A stretch of DNA of 64,000 nt from contig JARUPY010000292.1 of assembly GCA_029817715.1 (NCBI GenBank), positions 1,014,001 to 1,078,000 on the forward strand. The letters are read 5' to 3'. Shown here one piece after another: positions 51,065 to 59,841 of the stretch (within the stretch, counting starts at the first letter, position 1; every line of letters begins with the position of its first letter). Position numbers and translations under genes: made by a program. The notes beneath the pieces were generated by a model. That model worked only from the letters and a program-made list of their open reading frames with translations, was not told where the DNA came from and searched no databases. This DNA is from Melastoma dodecandrum. Lineage: Eukaryota > Streptophyta > Magnoliopsida > Myrtales > Melastomataceae.

Positions 51065-51907
51065 CTAGAAGGTGCCGAACTTGTAGTTCAGGCCGGCGCG
51101 GATGACGGCGAACTCGTCGGAGCGGCGGCCGATGTTGTTGTAGACGACCGGGAAGTTGTTGGCGGCGTTGATGACGAACGCGCCCTGGTTGCGGGTGTTG
51201 CGGTCGAGGTTGACGTACAGGCCTTCGACCTTGAGCGTCACGGCCGAGGAGCGGAAGAAGTTCAGGAACGAGTCGGTGGGGAGCGCGTACTCGACGCCGC
51301 CGCCGACCGCGTAGCCGGTGCGGAAGCTGTCGTTGCCGGCGTAGCCGCCGAACGAGCGGTCGGCGCTGCCCGAGCCGTAGGCGAAGCCGCCGGTGCCGTA
51401 CACGAGGGTGCGGTCGAAGGCGTAGCCGAGGCGGCCGCGCACGGTGCCGAAGTAGTCGAGGCTCGACAGGCCGCGCGGGTCGGTGACGTAGTAGCCGGGG
51501 GCCAGCGCGCCGCCGGAGATGAAGGCGTTGTTCCGGTTGCGGCCGAAGTCGAGGTACTGGGCGTCGGCCTCGATGCCGACGACCACGCCCGAGCCCGGGG
51601 TGAACTGGTAGTTGTAGCCGATCTGGCCGCCGCCGGAGAAGCCGTCCTGGCTGTTGTTGCGGAAGGTGGCGACGGTGCCGGGGGTGGCGTAGGGGAATGG
51701 GACGCCGAAGGAGTTGCCGGTGGAGCGGCTGGAGGCGTCGAAGGCGTAGCCGGCGTTGATACCGAAGTAGGCGCCGGTCCAGGTGAACACCGGGACGGGG
51801 GTGAACACCGGCGGCGGGGCGGCCCGGCGCGGCAGGTCGGCGGCGAAGGCAGAGCCGGCGAGGGCGACGCCGGCGAGGGCCGTGGAGACACGGAGCAGGG
51901 ATTTCAT
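51065..51907 (-). CDS. outer-membrane beta-barrel protein (Omp25/RopB-like porin family)
   Basis: A 280-residue outer-membrane protein. The signal peptide is LLRVSTALAGVALAGSAFA. A Pro-rich linker (PRRAAPPPVFTPVPVF) leads into the barrel: WTGAYFGINAGYAFD, IGYNYQF, GVVVGIEADAQYLDFG, VRGRLGYAF and the terminal strand VIRAGLNYKFGTF ending in Phe. Extreme GC-ending codons and a strong terminator suggest high expression. The family is abundant in Hyphomicrobiales. It has its own promoter in the A/T-richer spacer at 51908-52179. Confidence 0.92.
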   Translation of the reverse strand: MKSLLRVSTALAGVALAGSAFAADLPRRAAPPPVFTPVPVFTWTGAYFGINAGYAFDASSRSTGNSFGVPFPYATPGTVATFRNNSQDGFSGGGQIGYNYQFTPGSGVVVGIEADAQYLDFGRNRNNAFISGGALAPGYYVTDPRGLSSLDYFGTVRGRLGYAFDRTLVYGTGGFAYGSGSADRSFGGYAGNDSFRTGYAVGGGVEYALPTDSFLNFFRSSAVTLKVEGLYVNLDRNTRNQGAFVINAANNFPVVYNNIGRRSDEFAVIRAGLNYKFGTF

Positions 51908-52179
51908 GGTCTGGTCCTCACTGGTGGTTCCGCGCCGCCCGTCTCGCGGGTCGTCCACGGAACACGGATCGGGTTGCATTCCAGCGGTTCCAGGGCTGCT
52001 TTGCGCTCCGCGGTATCGCCGACCGCTTGCGCGGCCCCTTTTGGCAATCCGCCGTTTTTCCCCGGCACCTTGACCCCACAACGCGCTCGAATTGCCAAGG
52101 TTCGGTTACGGCCACGCTTTTTCGGCCAAGCTTTCCCGACAAAGTGTCGCACCTCCCGGCCGGATGCAGCGGACGGCCG

Positions 52180-52962
52180 CTACGGCGTCAGGGCGATGGC
52201 CGAAATCAGCCGGCCGTAATCGGCCTCGCCGCGGTGGGTGGCCCGGCGATAGCTGTAGAAGCGGTCGGCATCGGCGTAGGTGCAGAGCTCGAGCGCGGTG
52301 GCCTCCCCGACCTCCGCTTCCGCGAGGCGCGCCAGGATGAAGCGCGGCAGATCGAACTGCGCGTGGCCGGCGCGCGTCCCCGGACCCAGGAATCGCTCCA
52401 TCCCGGGGGCCTCCTCGCGGAACCGTGCGACGAAGTCGGGCCCGACCTCGTAGGAGGCCTGCGCGATCGTCGGGCCCAGGACCGCGACGATACGGCTCCG
52501 CCGCGCGCCCAGGGTCTCCATCGCGGCTACCGTCGCGCCGATCACGCCGGTCAAGGCGCCCTTCCACCCCGCATGCGCTGCCCCGACGACTCCATTCTGC
52601 GGGTCTGCAAACAGGATCGGCCCGCAATCGGCGGTGGCGATGCCCAAAGCGAGGCCGGGCGTGCGCGTCACCATGGCATCCGCCTTCGGCCGCTCCGGCC
52701 CGGGGAAGGGTGCCTCCACGACGACGACCTCGGCCGAATGGATCTGATACAGGCTCATCAGCCGGTCCGGCGGGAGGCCGAGTTGTGCGCACATGCGGGC
52801 CCGGTTCTCGGCGACACGCTCCGGTGCATCGCGGGATCCGAGCCCGCCATTGAGCGCCGCATAGATCCCCTCCGAGACGCCGCCCACGCGGGTGAAGAAG
52901 GCGTGACGGATCCCCCCCCGCGCGGACAGGTCCGGCGCCTCGATCATCATGCCTGCGGTCAC
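52180..52962 (-). CDS. pgeF: peptidoglycan editing factor PgeF (YfiH/LACC family)
   Basis: A 260-residue copper/zinc-containing laccase-domain protein that removes wrongly incorporated L-Ser peptidoglycan precursors in E. coli; homologues were earlier called polyphenol oxidases. Metal ligands: IHSAEVVVV near residue 76, ATADCGPILFAD near residue 112 and GAAHAGWKG near residue 130. The C-terminal SYRRATHRGEADYGRLIS is typical. GTG 52962 is chosen for GGGAG 6 bases upstream; ATG 52950 is also possible. It sits near midA and lgt, its usual company, but a small opposite-strand gene intervenes. Confidence 0.9.
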   Translation of the reverse strand: MTAGMMIEAPDLSARGGIRHAFFTRVGGVSEGIYAALNGGLGSRDAPERVAENRARMCAQLGLPPDRLMSLYQIHSAEVVVVEAPFPGPERPKADAMVTRTPGLALGIATADCGPILFADPQNGVVGAAHAGWKGALTGVIGATVAAMETLGARRSRIVAVLGPTIAQASYEVGPDFVARFREEAPGMERFLGPGTRAGHAQFDLPRFILARLAEAEVGEATALELCTYADADRFYSYRRATHRGEADYGRLISAIALTP

Positions 52963-53109
52963 GGACGGCTCCCTCGCGGTTCCCTTTCGCGCTCCGATAC
53001 CGCACGGGCCTCCCCTTGACGATGACGCCCGCGGCGGCAAATGCATGTTGCACCGCAAAAGGAGGCTGATGCCGGCCTCCCTTCGCGACGGATTGCGAAA
53101 GGGATTGCG

Positions 53110-53301
53110 ATGTCACGAGGGATCGAGACCGACACCCTGCCCGAGACCCCGAAGGCCGAGGAGCCGCGCGCTTCGACCGCGCCCGCTCATCCCGTGACGG
53201 GCGAGCCAGCCGAATTCGACCCGAACGATCCGAATCCCCCGGCACCCCCGACCCCGCGTCCGGCGAGCCAGACGGATTCCGGTTTCGGTTCCTTCGGCTG
53301 A
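53110..53301 (+). CDS. small proline-rich protein
   Basis: A 63-residue low-complexity protein, with TLPETPKAEEPRA then PNDPNPPAPPTPRPA and a GFGSFG end. It has no signal peptide. AAAGGG before the ATG supports translation. It lies inverted between pgeF and midA, genes that are usually adjacent and co-directed, so it may be an insertion into the cluster. It is stylistically related to the protein at 23623. Function unknown. Confidence 0.55.
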   Translation: MSRGIETDTLPETPKAEEPRASTAPAHPVTGEPAEFDPNDPNPPAPPTPRPASQTDSGFGSFG

Positions 53302-53441
53302 TCGAGCGGACCCGTCGGTGCGCGGCATACCAAGTTGCGCTGATCCCGACCCATGGTCTGGATCAGCGCGTCCGGCGGACGCCCGCCGCCGCGCCGTCGC
53401 GCGGGCAGCGGACGATGAGCTCGGCTCATCGTCCGCTGGTA

Positions 53442-54512
53442 TCAGGTGTCCGGAAACCCAGGGATTGACCCGAGGCCCGGCCCGCTCACCGCAAGAACCT
53501 TGAACAGGGTGCCCATGCCGCGCTCGCCCGATTCGGTGAGGCGGGCGGTCGCCGCATCGATCTCCGCCGCCTGAGTTCCGGTGGCGCGGGCCTTCAAGCG
53601 CTGGGCGCGGGCGCGCAGACCGAGGGAGGACAGGAAATCGCGCTGCTCCACCGGTCCGCGGACGTCCGTGCCCTCGGCGCGCGCGGCCTGCGCGAGAGCC
53701 GCGAAGTCGACATGATGCGTGAGATCGGCTTCGCCGGGTGCGGCGAGCGGATCGGTGAAGCGGTGGGCTGACAGCGCCTGGAGCGTGTCGCCGAAGCCGG
53801 GGCGGGCATGGCCGTAATCGATGGCCAGCACTGCGCCGCCCGCTGTCCGCATCCGCCGCGCCAGCCCGCGAATGAGGCCGAGGCCGGCAACCGGCACGCT
53901 CATCAGCGTCCCGTCGGGCCCCACCGCTTCGAGACCCGGGGTCGGTTCCGGCGACAATCCGAAGACGAATTTGCCCCCCGGGCCCAATCCGACCTGACGC
54001 TCGTGCCAGCCGGTCGCGCGGCGCTCGAACTGGCGCACCGGCAGACAATCGAAGAACTCGTTGGCCAGGATGATGGCCCGACCCGGGGGAAGGGTTTCCA
54101 CCGCCGCGTGCCAGACCGCGCCGGTCCCGGCGAGGGTGCGCGCCTGCGCGGCCTGCAGGACCGGACTGGTCTCGACGAGGTGTGGCGCCACCCGGACGTC
54201 CGGCGCCGCGACGCGCAGTGCCCGCAACGCATCCGCCATCAGCGTCCCCCGGCCGGGGCCAAGCTCCACGAGAACGAGCGGATCCGGCCGGCCCATCAGC
54301 CCGTGCGCGTAGGCGGTCCAGGCGCCGATCAGCTCGCCGAACATCTGGCTGATCTCGGGCGCCGTGGTGAAATCGCCCTGCGCGCCCAGGGGATCGCGGG
54401 TGCGGTAATAGCCGTGGACCGGATGGCCGAGGCAGAGGGCCATGTAGCGGTCGATGCCGATCGGCCCGTTCTGGCGGATCAGCGCGGCGATCTCGGCCCC
54501 GAGGGGCGTCAC
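53442..54512 (-). CDS. MidA/NDUFAF7-type class I SAM-dependent methyltransferase
   Basis: A 356-residue protein arginine methyltransferase homologue; NDUFAF7/MidA acts on complex I subunit NDUFS2. Features: the N-terminal IGIDRYMALCLGHPVHGYYRTRDPLGAQGDF-type signature (about 20-50), LVLVELGPGRGTLMADALRAL near residue 80, and ANEFFDCLPVRQFERR near residue 150, both family-specific. The start is GTG 54512, overlapping the lgt stop by four bases (GTGA). Whether complex I is the bacterial target is inferred. Confidence 0.88.
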   Translation of the reverse strand: MTPLGAEIAALIRQNGPIGIDRYMALCLGHPVHGYYRTRDPLGAQGDFTTAPEISQMFGELIGAWTAYAHGLMGRPDPLVLVELGPGRGTLMADALRALRVAAPDVRVAPHLVETSPVLQAAQARTLAGTGAVWHAAVETLPPGRAIILANEFFDCLPVRQFERRATGWHERQVGLGPGGKFVFGLSPEPTPGLEAVGPDGTLMSVPVAGLGLIRGLARRMRTAGGAVLAIDYGHARPGFGDTLQALSAHRFTDPLAAPGEADLTHHVDFAALAQAARAEGTDVRGPVEQRDFLSSLGLRARAQRLKARATGTQAAEIDAATARLTESGERGMGTLFKVLAVSGPGLGSIPGFPDT

Positions 54513-55411
54513 GCCTTCACGGGCGCCTCGCGCGCCTCCTCGGTGGCCGGCGCCGCGACCGGGTGGCGCGGGCGCGTCCGGCCGGTCGCCGCCAGCACGA
54601 TATAGGTGAGGCCGACGATCATCATCGGCACGCACAGCAGCATGCCCATGGTCACGCCGCCGCCCATCGGCCCGAGATTGTCACCGAACAGGAAGCCGAG
54701 CTGGCGGTCGGGTTCCCGGAAGAACTCGCAGAACGTCCGCGCCAGCGCGTAGCCGAGGACGAAGATACCGCCGAGCAGCCCGGGCTTGCGGAAGCCGAAC
54801 CGGCGGACGGCGATCGCCATCACGATGAACAGCAGCAGGCCTTCGGTCGCCGCCTCGTAGAGCTGGCTCGGATGGCGGGGCAGGGGGCCGCCGCTCGGGA
54901 ACACGATCGCGTAGGGGAAGTCCGGCGCCACGCGGCCCCAGAGCTCGCCGTTCACGAAATTGGCGATGCGGCCGAAGAACAGGCCGATCGGCACGACCAC
55001 GGCGCCGATATCGAGGAGCGTGTAGCCGTTGAGTTTCTTGACCCGGGCGAACAGCAGGAAGGCCAGGATCGCCCCGAGGAACCCGCCGTGGAACGACATG
55101 CCGCCGTTGCGGATCGCCAGGATCTCCCACGGATCGGCGATGTACATCGGCAGATTGTAGAACAGCACGTAGCCGATCCGGCCGCCCAGCACGACGCCGA
55201 GCGCCACCCAGACGACGAGGTCGTCGATATCGACCACCTGCGGCCGCTTCACCACGCCCCACAGGCTGTCGTCCATGACGAGGCGGCGCGCGTAGTACCA
55301 ACCGCCGATCAGCCCGGCGATGTAGGCGAGCGCGTACCATTTGATCGTGATCGGCCCGATCGCGAGCGCCACCGGATCGATGGCCGGAAAGGGCAGGGCG
55401 AGGAACGGCAT
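54509..55411 (-). CDS. lgt: prolipoprotein diacylglyceryl transferase
   Basis: An inner-membrane enzyme of 300 residues attaching diacylglycerol from phosphatidylglycerol to the lipobox Cys of prolipoproteins. The catalytic His is in GGMSFHGGFLGA near residue 105. The Lgt signature GRIANFVNGELWGR lies near residue 150, and PRHPSQLYEA near residue 180. About seven hydrophobic helices are present. ATG 55411 is preferred over 55420. It is the first gene of the cluster with midA, whose GTG overlaps its stop. Confidence 0.95.
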   Translation of the reverse strand: MPFLALPFPAIDPVALAIGPITIKWYALAYIAGLIGGWYYARRLVMDDSLWGVVKRPQVVDIDDLVVWVALGVVLGGRIGYVLFYNLPMYIADPWEILAIRNGGMSFHGGFLGAILAFLLFARVKKLNGYTLLDIGAVVVPIGLFFGRIANFVNGELWGRVAPDFPYAIVFPSGGPLPRHPSQLYEAATEGLLLFIVMAIAVRRFGFRKPGLLGGIFVLGYALARTFCEFFREPDRQLGFLFGDNLGPMGGGVTMGMLLCVPMMIVGLTYIVLAATGRTRPRHPVAAPATEEAREAPVKA

Positions 55412-55494
55412 CGGTCTCACCTCCGGGGCGGCCGGATTGGACGCCGGAGGGGCGGCACGTCAAGCCCGGGTCGCGCGTCGCCGACGCGGAGCTC

Positions 55495-56391
55495 TCATGC
55501 GGCCTCGAACAGAAAGCCGTGCCCGTCCGGACCCGCGCACGAGATCGCCGTGCCGTCCGCGGAAGCGCGCGGGCTCAGGCCGGCCTCGCGCAGGCGTCGC
55601 GACAGGCCCTGCGGGTCGGCCGTGGAGAAGATAAAGAAGGTCGTGACGCGGTCGACCGGGCGGAAGGGAAGCGGCTGCCGGTGAGGCGGCGCGCGGTAAT
55701 GCAGGAGCTCCACATGCGGCGCAGGCTCCGGAGGCGCCAGGGCGACGACGTCGACCTGCGGATCGGCCACCCCGTCGAGCTGCGCCTGCGCGATGCCCTC
55801 GTTCAGGCCCCGCTGGACGACGGTGAGGCCGAGCGTTCCGGTGAAGAAGGCCAGGGCCGCGTCCTGATCGGTGACCGTGATCGCCGAATGATCGATCCCG
55901 AGGAACAAGCCCGGCGCGTCGCGCCAGCGGGCGGCGGGCGGCCCGTCGGGGAAGACGATCAGTTCCAGCGGATGTCCGTCCGGATCGCGGAACTTGTAGG
56001 CGGTGACGCCCCCCGAGGAGGCTGGAAGAACCTGCGGGCCGCCCCGGCTGATCGGGATCGGCTGCAGAGGTTCGAGCTGCGCCATCGCGGCGTCCATGAC
56101 GCGTACCGGGATCGCGAGATGCTGGAAGAAGGGATCCGACGCTGCGGGATCGGCCGGGTAGGGCGCACCGGGCGGATCTACCGCCAGGAAGGTCACGGCC
56201 TGCGCGCCGAGCCGCATGCGCAGCTGGATCGCGCGCCGATCCGCGAGGCCGAGCGCCTGCCCCCGAGCGACCGGCACGGGCTCCGGCGGGGCGACCCGCA
56301 CGAAGCCGAGGCCGTCGCGGTAGAACGCCTCGGTGGCCGCGAGGTCCGCGACGGTGCGGCCGAACCCGACGATCGCCCGCACGCCGCTCAC
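55495..56391 (-). CDS. VOC/glyoxalase-superfamily protein (tandem domains)
   Basis: A 298-residue protein with two glyoxalase/dioxygenase-type domains. The first starts at IVGFGRTVADLAATEAFYRDGLGFV; the second at GIDHSAITVTDQDAALAFFTGTLGLTVV (about residue 160). The metal ligands include HLAIPV near residue 95 and GHPLELIVF near residue 143. It resembles ring-cleavage or isomerase-like VOC enzymes; the substrate is unknown. The start GTG 56391 overlaps the stop of the SMP-30 gene by four bases, so it is coupled to it. Confidence 0.85.
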   Translation of the reverse strand: MSGVRAIVGFGRTVADLAATEAFYRDGLGFVRVAPPEPVPVARGQALGLADRRAIQLRMRLGAQAVTFLAVDPPGAPYPADPAASDPFFQHLAIPVRVMDAAMAQLEPLQPIPISRGGPQVLPASSGGVTAYKFRDPDGHPLELIVFPDGPPAARWRDAPGLFLGIDHSAITVTDQDAALAFFTGTLGLTVVQRGLNEGIAQAQLDGVADPQVDVVALAPPEPAPHVELLHYRAPPHRQPLPFRPVDRVTTFFIFSTADPQGLSRRLREAGLSPRASADGTAISCAGPDGHGFLFEAA

Positions 56392-57290
56392 AGAAGCGGC
56401 GCTCCGCGGACATTGACGTAGATCGCGTAGAGCGTGTGCGAGGCGCACAGGAACAGGCGGCTGTTGTAGCGGCCGCCGAAGGCCAGGTTGGCCACCGTCG
56501 ACGGCACCAGGATCTTGCCGAGCAACTCGCCGCCCGGATCGATGCAGTGCACGCCGTCGCCCGCGCTCGACCAGATATTGCCGTGCTCGTCGCAGCGGAT
56601 CCCGTCGGCATTGCCCGGCGCGATCCTGAACAGCACGTCGCCGCCGGACAGGCTGCCATCCTCCGCCACGTCGAAGGCGCGCACGTGCTGGACCGGCTCG
56701 GGGGCGAATTGCAGCCCGGTTTCCACAATGTAGAGGCGGCGCTCATCGGGTGAGAAGCACAGGCCGTTCGGCCCCTGGAAATCGTCCGCCACCACCCGGA
56801 GCGAACCGTCGCGCGGGGCGAACCGGTAGACCGCGGCGGGCAGCTCCGATTCCTGCTTGCCGCCTTCGTAGTCGGTCTGGATGCCGTAGGGCGGGTCCGA
56901 GAACCAGATCGTGCCGTCCGACTTGCAGACGATGTCGTTCGGCGAGTTCAGCCGCCGGCCCTGGTAGCGCTCCACGAGGCTCGTGATGCTCCCGTCGAGC
57001 TCGGTCCGGTGGATGCGCCGGCCGCGATGCGAGCAGGACAGCATCCGCCCCTGCCGGTCGCGGGCGTGGCCGTTCTCGAAATCGCTCGCCTCCCGGTAGA
57101 CGCTGAGCCCGGCATATTCGGCCCAGCGCATCACGCGGTTGTTCGGAAGATCCGAAAACAGCAGCTCGTCCCGGTCGCCGAACCAGACCGGTCCCTCCGT
57201 CCAGCGGAACCCTTCGGCGAGCTTTTGCAGGGGCGCGTTCGGCAGCGCGTAGGCCTTGAAGCGCGGCTGGGTCAGCTCGATGCCGTCCAT
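56388..57290 (-). CDS. SMP-30/gluconolactonase/LRE family protein
   Basis: A 300-residue six-bladed beta-propeller lactonase. Metal-binding acids and Asn: EGFRWTEGPVWFGD (near residue 26), GRRLNSPNDIVCKSDGTIWFSDPPYG (near residue 110), GPNGLCFSPDE (near 170) and PGNADGIRCDEHGNIW (near 225). It is expected to open a sugar- or aryl-lactone in a catabolic route. It lies between the cupin gene (10-base gap) and the coupled VOC gene. Confidence 0.9.
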   Translation of the reverse strand: MDGIELTQPRFKAYALPNAPLQKLAEGFRWTEGPVWFGDRDELLFSDLPNNRVMRWAEYAGLSVYREASDFENGHARDRQGRMLSCSHRGRRIHRTELDGSITSLVERYQGRRLNSPNDIVCKSDGTIWFSDPPYGIQTDYEGGKQESELPAAVYRFAPRDGSLRVVADDFQGPNGLCFSPDERRLYIVETGLQFAPEPVQHVRAFDVAEDGSLSGGDVLFRIAPGNADGIRCDEHGNIWSSAGDGVHCIDPGGELLGKILVPSTVANLAFGGRYNSRLFLCASHTLYAIYVNVRGAPLL

Positions 57291-57300
57291 GGCGCCGCCT

Positions 57301-57750
57301 CTACCGAAAGCGGCCAGGCTTGTTCACCGTCGGCTCGACCTGCAGGCCGGTGACGATCATCGTGCAGGGCTCGTCGCCGACCGTGCCGGAGAGATGGCCT
57401 TTCCTGCCGTCCCGTTCCCGGGTGTTCTGGTCCTCGCCCATCATCAGCTCGCCCGGACCCATCTCGACCCGGTGGCCGTCCATGGTCTCGACGAACCAGC
57501 GTCCGGACAGGATCGCGATCCATTGCGGGCGCGGGTTCTCGTGCCACTCGCCGACCCAGCCCACCGGCAGGACCGTGAAGGTCACGACCGAGGGAGCCGG
57601 ATCCATCTTGTCGTTCCATTGCGGCGCGGTCTCGGGGTTGATCCCCTCGAACTTGAACTGCTCGAGGTGGAACTGCTCCTGGCGGCTCACCCCCTCCGCG
57701 TCGGTGTAGACGTGCCAGTAGGGCATCTTCGGAGGGGTGGGCTCGCTCAT
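57301..57750 (-). CDS. cupin-domain protein
   Basis: A 149-residue single-cupin protein. The first cupin motif is around GWVGEWHENPRPQWIAILSGRWFVE (about 65-90) and the second around GHRVEMGPGELMMGEDQN (about 92-109). Histidines are fewer than in canonical metal-binding cupins, so metal use is uncertain. It is the first gene of a three-gene operon with the SMP-30 and VOC proteins. It may be a sugar isomerase-like, binding or sensing protein. Confidence 0.82.
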   Translation of the reverse strand: MSEPTPPKMPYWHVYTDAEGVSRQEQFHLEQFKFEGINPETAPQWNDKMDPAPSVVTFTVLPVGWVGEWHENPRPQWIAILSGRWFVETMDGHRVEMGPGELMMGEDQNTRERDGRKGHLSGTVGDEPCTMIVTGLQVEPTVNKPGRFR

Positions 57751-57838
57751 CGTCGGTCCTGCGGCGGCGTGGATCAGGGTCCTCGCACAACGAGTGGATC
57801 CGGCGATGGTTCGCGGCGGGTGAGCCCGTGTCCGCCGT

Positions 57839-58285
57839 TCACGCCGGCGGCCGAGGGATCGGCCGCGTCATGACGGCGTCCCAGCCCTAGGGGCATGCCG
57901 CAGGGAACGTCTCCCCGCCGAGCCCCGTCTCGCCCGAGGCCTCGATCCGCGCCCGGTGATAGGCGCGGGCAAGGAAGCCATCGATCCGAGACCGCAGGCT
58001 CGGATTGTCCTCACGTCGCTCCTCAACGACGCTGCGCTGCGTACGGATCGACGTGACCAAGCGTCGGCATCGTCGGGTGGGCCGGTGATCCCACTTCATG
58101 AGATGCGAGAGGACAACGCTCGATGCGCAGGTCAGCGCGTGACGCTCACCGCGCCCCGCGTCTGCGATCGCGTCCGCGAAATGCTGATGTCGAGGCGGGA
58201 CCACGCGCCAGTCCGGAGAGAGTGCGCTTGATCCTCAGCCTGCGCGTGGACGTCATCGCTGTAGCGGGTGCCGCCCGTCTCGCGC
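57839..58285 (-). pseudogene. degraded DUF29-family gene
   Basis: Fragments of one DUF29 protein run through two frames. The N-terminal portion TRYSDDVHAQAEDQAHSLRT (about 58275-58205) ends at a one-base frameshift near 58203. The second frame continues with ADAIADAGRGERHAL, LMKWDHRPTRRCRRLVTSI, NPSLRSRIDGFLARAYHRAR and FPAACP. A TAG at 57887-57889 stands where a Trp codon is expected (CPWSWDAV-like), after which GWDAVMTRPI continues to TGA at 57839-57841. No initiation codon is clear. DUF29 function is unknown. The gene appears dead. Confidence 0.75.
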
Positions 58286-58353
58286 GGCGCGCGCCTCGGA
58301 GCTGTCACAGCCGCCTCCCCACTGCCAGCGTGCGGACAGGCAGGCTGGTCGTA

Positions 58354-59841
58354 TCACATCTGCTCGGGGATTCGGTCGGTCTGCGCGAGGTTCGAGAACC
58401 GGGTGATGTTGGCGTCGAACTGCAGCTCGACGGTGCCGGTCGGGCCGTGGCGCTGCTTGCCGATGATCACCTCGGCCTTGCCGTGGACGCGCTGCATCTC
58501 GGCCTCCCAGGCGAAGAACTCCTCCGTGCCTTCGCGGGGCTTCTTGTTGCCGACGTAGTATTCCTCGCGGAACACGAACATCACCACGTCGGCGTCCTGC
58601 TCGATCGAGCCCGATTCACGCAGGTCCGAGAGCTGCGGGCGCTTGTCGTCGCGGCTCTCGACCTGACGGGAGAGCTGGGACAGGCCGATGATCGGGCACG
58701 CCAGTTCCTTGGCCAGCGCCTTCATGCCGGTGGTGATCTCGGTCATCTCCTGCACGCGGTTGTCGCCCTTCTTGGAGGAGCCGGACAGGAGCTGCAGATA
58801 GTCGACGATCAGCAGGTCGAGACCCTTCTGGCGCTTCAGGCGCCGGGCCCGGGCGGCGAGCTGCGCGATCGAGATGCCGCCGGTCTGGTCGATGTAGAAC
58901 GGGATCGTCTGCATATCCCGGGCGGCGTCGGTGATCTTGTAGAAATCCTCCGGGCGGATGTCGCCGCGGCGGATCTTGTAGGAGGGCACGCCCGATTGCT
59001 CGGCGATGATACGGGTGGCAAGCTGCTCGGCCGACATCTCGAGCGAGAAGAACCCGACGATCCCACCGTTCACGGTCTTGGTCGTGCCGTCCGGCTGCTT
59101 CTCGCCGCGATAGGCCTTGGCGATGTTAAAGGCGATGTTGGTCACCAGCGAGGTCTTGCCCATGGCCGGGCGGCCCGCGAGGATGATCAGATCGGAGGGT
59201 TGCAGACCGCCCAGCTTGGAGTCGAGGTCGCTGAGGCCGGTGGCGATGCCCGAGAGCTTGCCGTCGCGCTGATAGGCCTTGGCGGCCATGTCGACCGCGG
59301 CGGTGAGGGCGTCCGAGAATTTCTGGAAGCCGCCGTCGTAGCGCCCGGCCTCGGCCAACTCGTAGAGCCGCCGCTCGGTCTCCTCGATCTGGTCCCGGGG
59401 CGCCTGCTCCACCGGGGCCTCGTAGGCGCCGTTGACCAGATCCTCCCCGATGGTGATCAGCCGGCGGCGGATGGCGAGGTCGTAGATCGTGCGGCCGTAC
59501 TCGCCGGCATTGATCACCGTGGTGGCGTCGGCGGCGAGGCGGGCGAGGTACTGCATCACCGTCTGGCCGCCGAAATCGGCGTCGCCCAGATAGGTCTTCA
59601 TGGTGATGGGCGTGGCGAGCTTGCCGGCCCGGATCAACGAGGCCGCCACCGTGAAGATCTGCTGGTGGGCATCCTCCATGAAGTGCTCGGCAAGGAGGAA
59701 ATCCGACACCCGGTAATAGGCGTCGTTGTTCACCAGGATTGCGCCCAGCAGCGCCTGCTCCGCATCGATGTTGTGCGGGGCGACGCGGTACTCGGCCTGC
59801 ACCGCTTCGAGCTTGGCCGTGAGCGCATTGGGCAGGGCCAT
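58354..59841 (-). CDS. dnaB: replicative DNA helicase DnaB
   Basis: A 495-residue hexameric helicase. The N-terminal domain contains PHNIDAEQALLGAILVNNDAYYRV. The RecA-like core has Walker A AGRPAMGKTSLV near residue 210, LEMSAEQLATRII near residue 253, Walker B DLLIVDYLQLLSG near residue 340, and DLRESGSIEQDADVVMFVFREEYY near residue 400. No intein is present. It starts at ATG 59841. A 471-base spacer separates it from rplI, so it probably has its own promoter rather than being read through. Confidence 0.96.
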   Translation of the reverse strand: MALPNALTAKLEAVQAEYRVAPHNIDAEQALLGAILVNNDAYYRVSDFLLAEHFMEDAHQQIFTVAASLIRAGKLATPITMKTYLGDADFGGQTVMQYLARLAADATTVINAGEYGRTIYDLAIRRRLITIGEDLVNGAYEAPVEQAPRDQIEETERRLYELAEAGRYDGGFQKFSDALTAAVDMAAKAYQRDGKLSGIATGLSDLDSKLGGLQPSDLIILAGRPAMGKTSLVTNIAFNIAKAYRGEKQPDGTTKTVNGGIVGFFSLEMSAEQLATRIIAEQSGVPSYKIRRGDIRPEDFYKITDAARDMQTIPFYIDQTGGISIAQLAARARRLKRQKGLDLLIVDYLQLLSGSSKKGDNRVQEMTEITTGMKALAKELACPIIGLSQLSRQVESRDDKRPQLSDLRESGSIEQDADVVMFVFREEYYVGNKKPREGTEEFFAWEAEMQRVHGKAEVIIGKQRHGPTGTVELQFDANITRFSNLAQTDRIPEQM

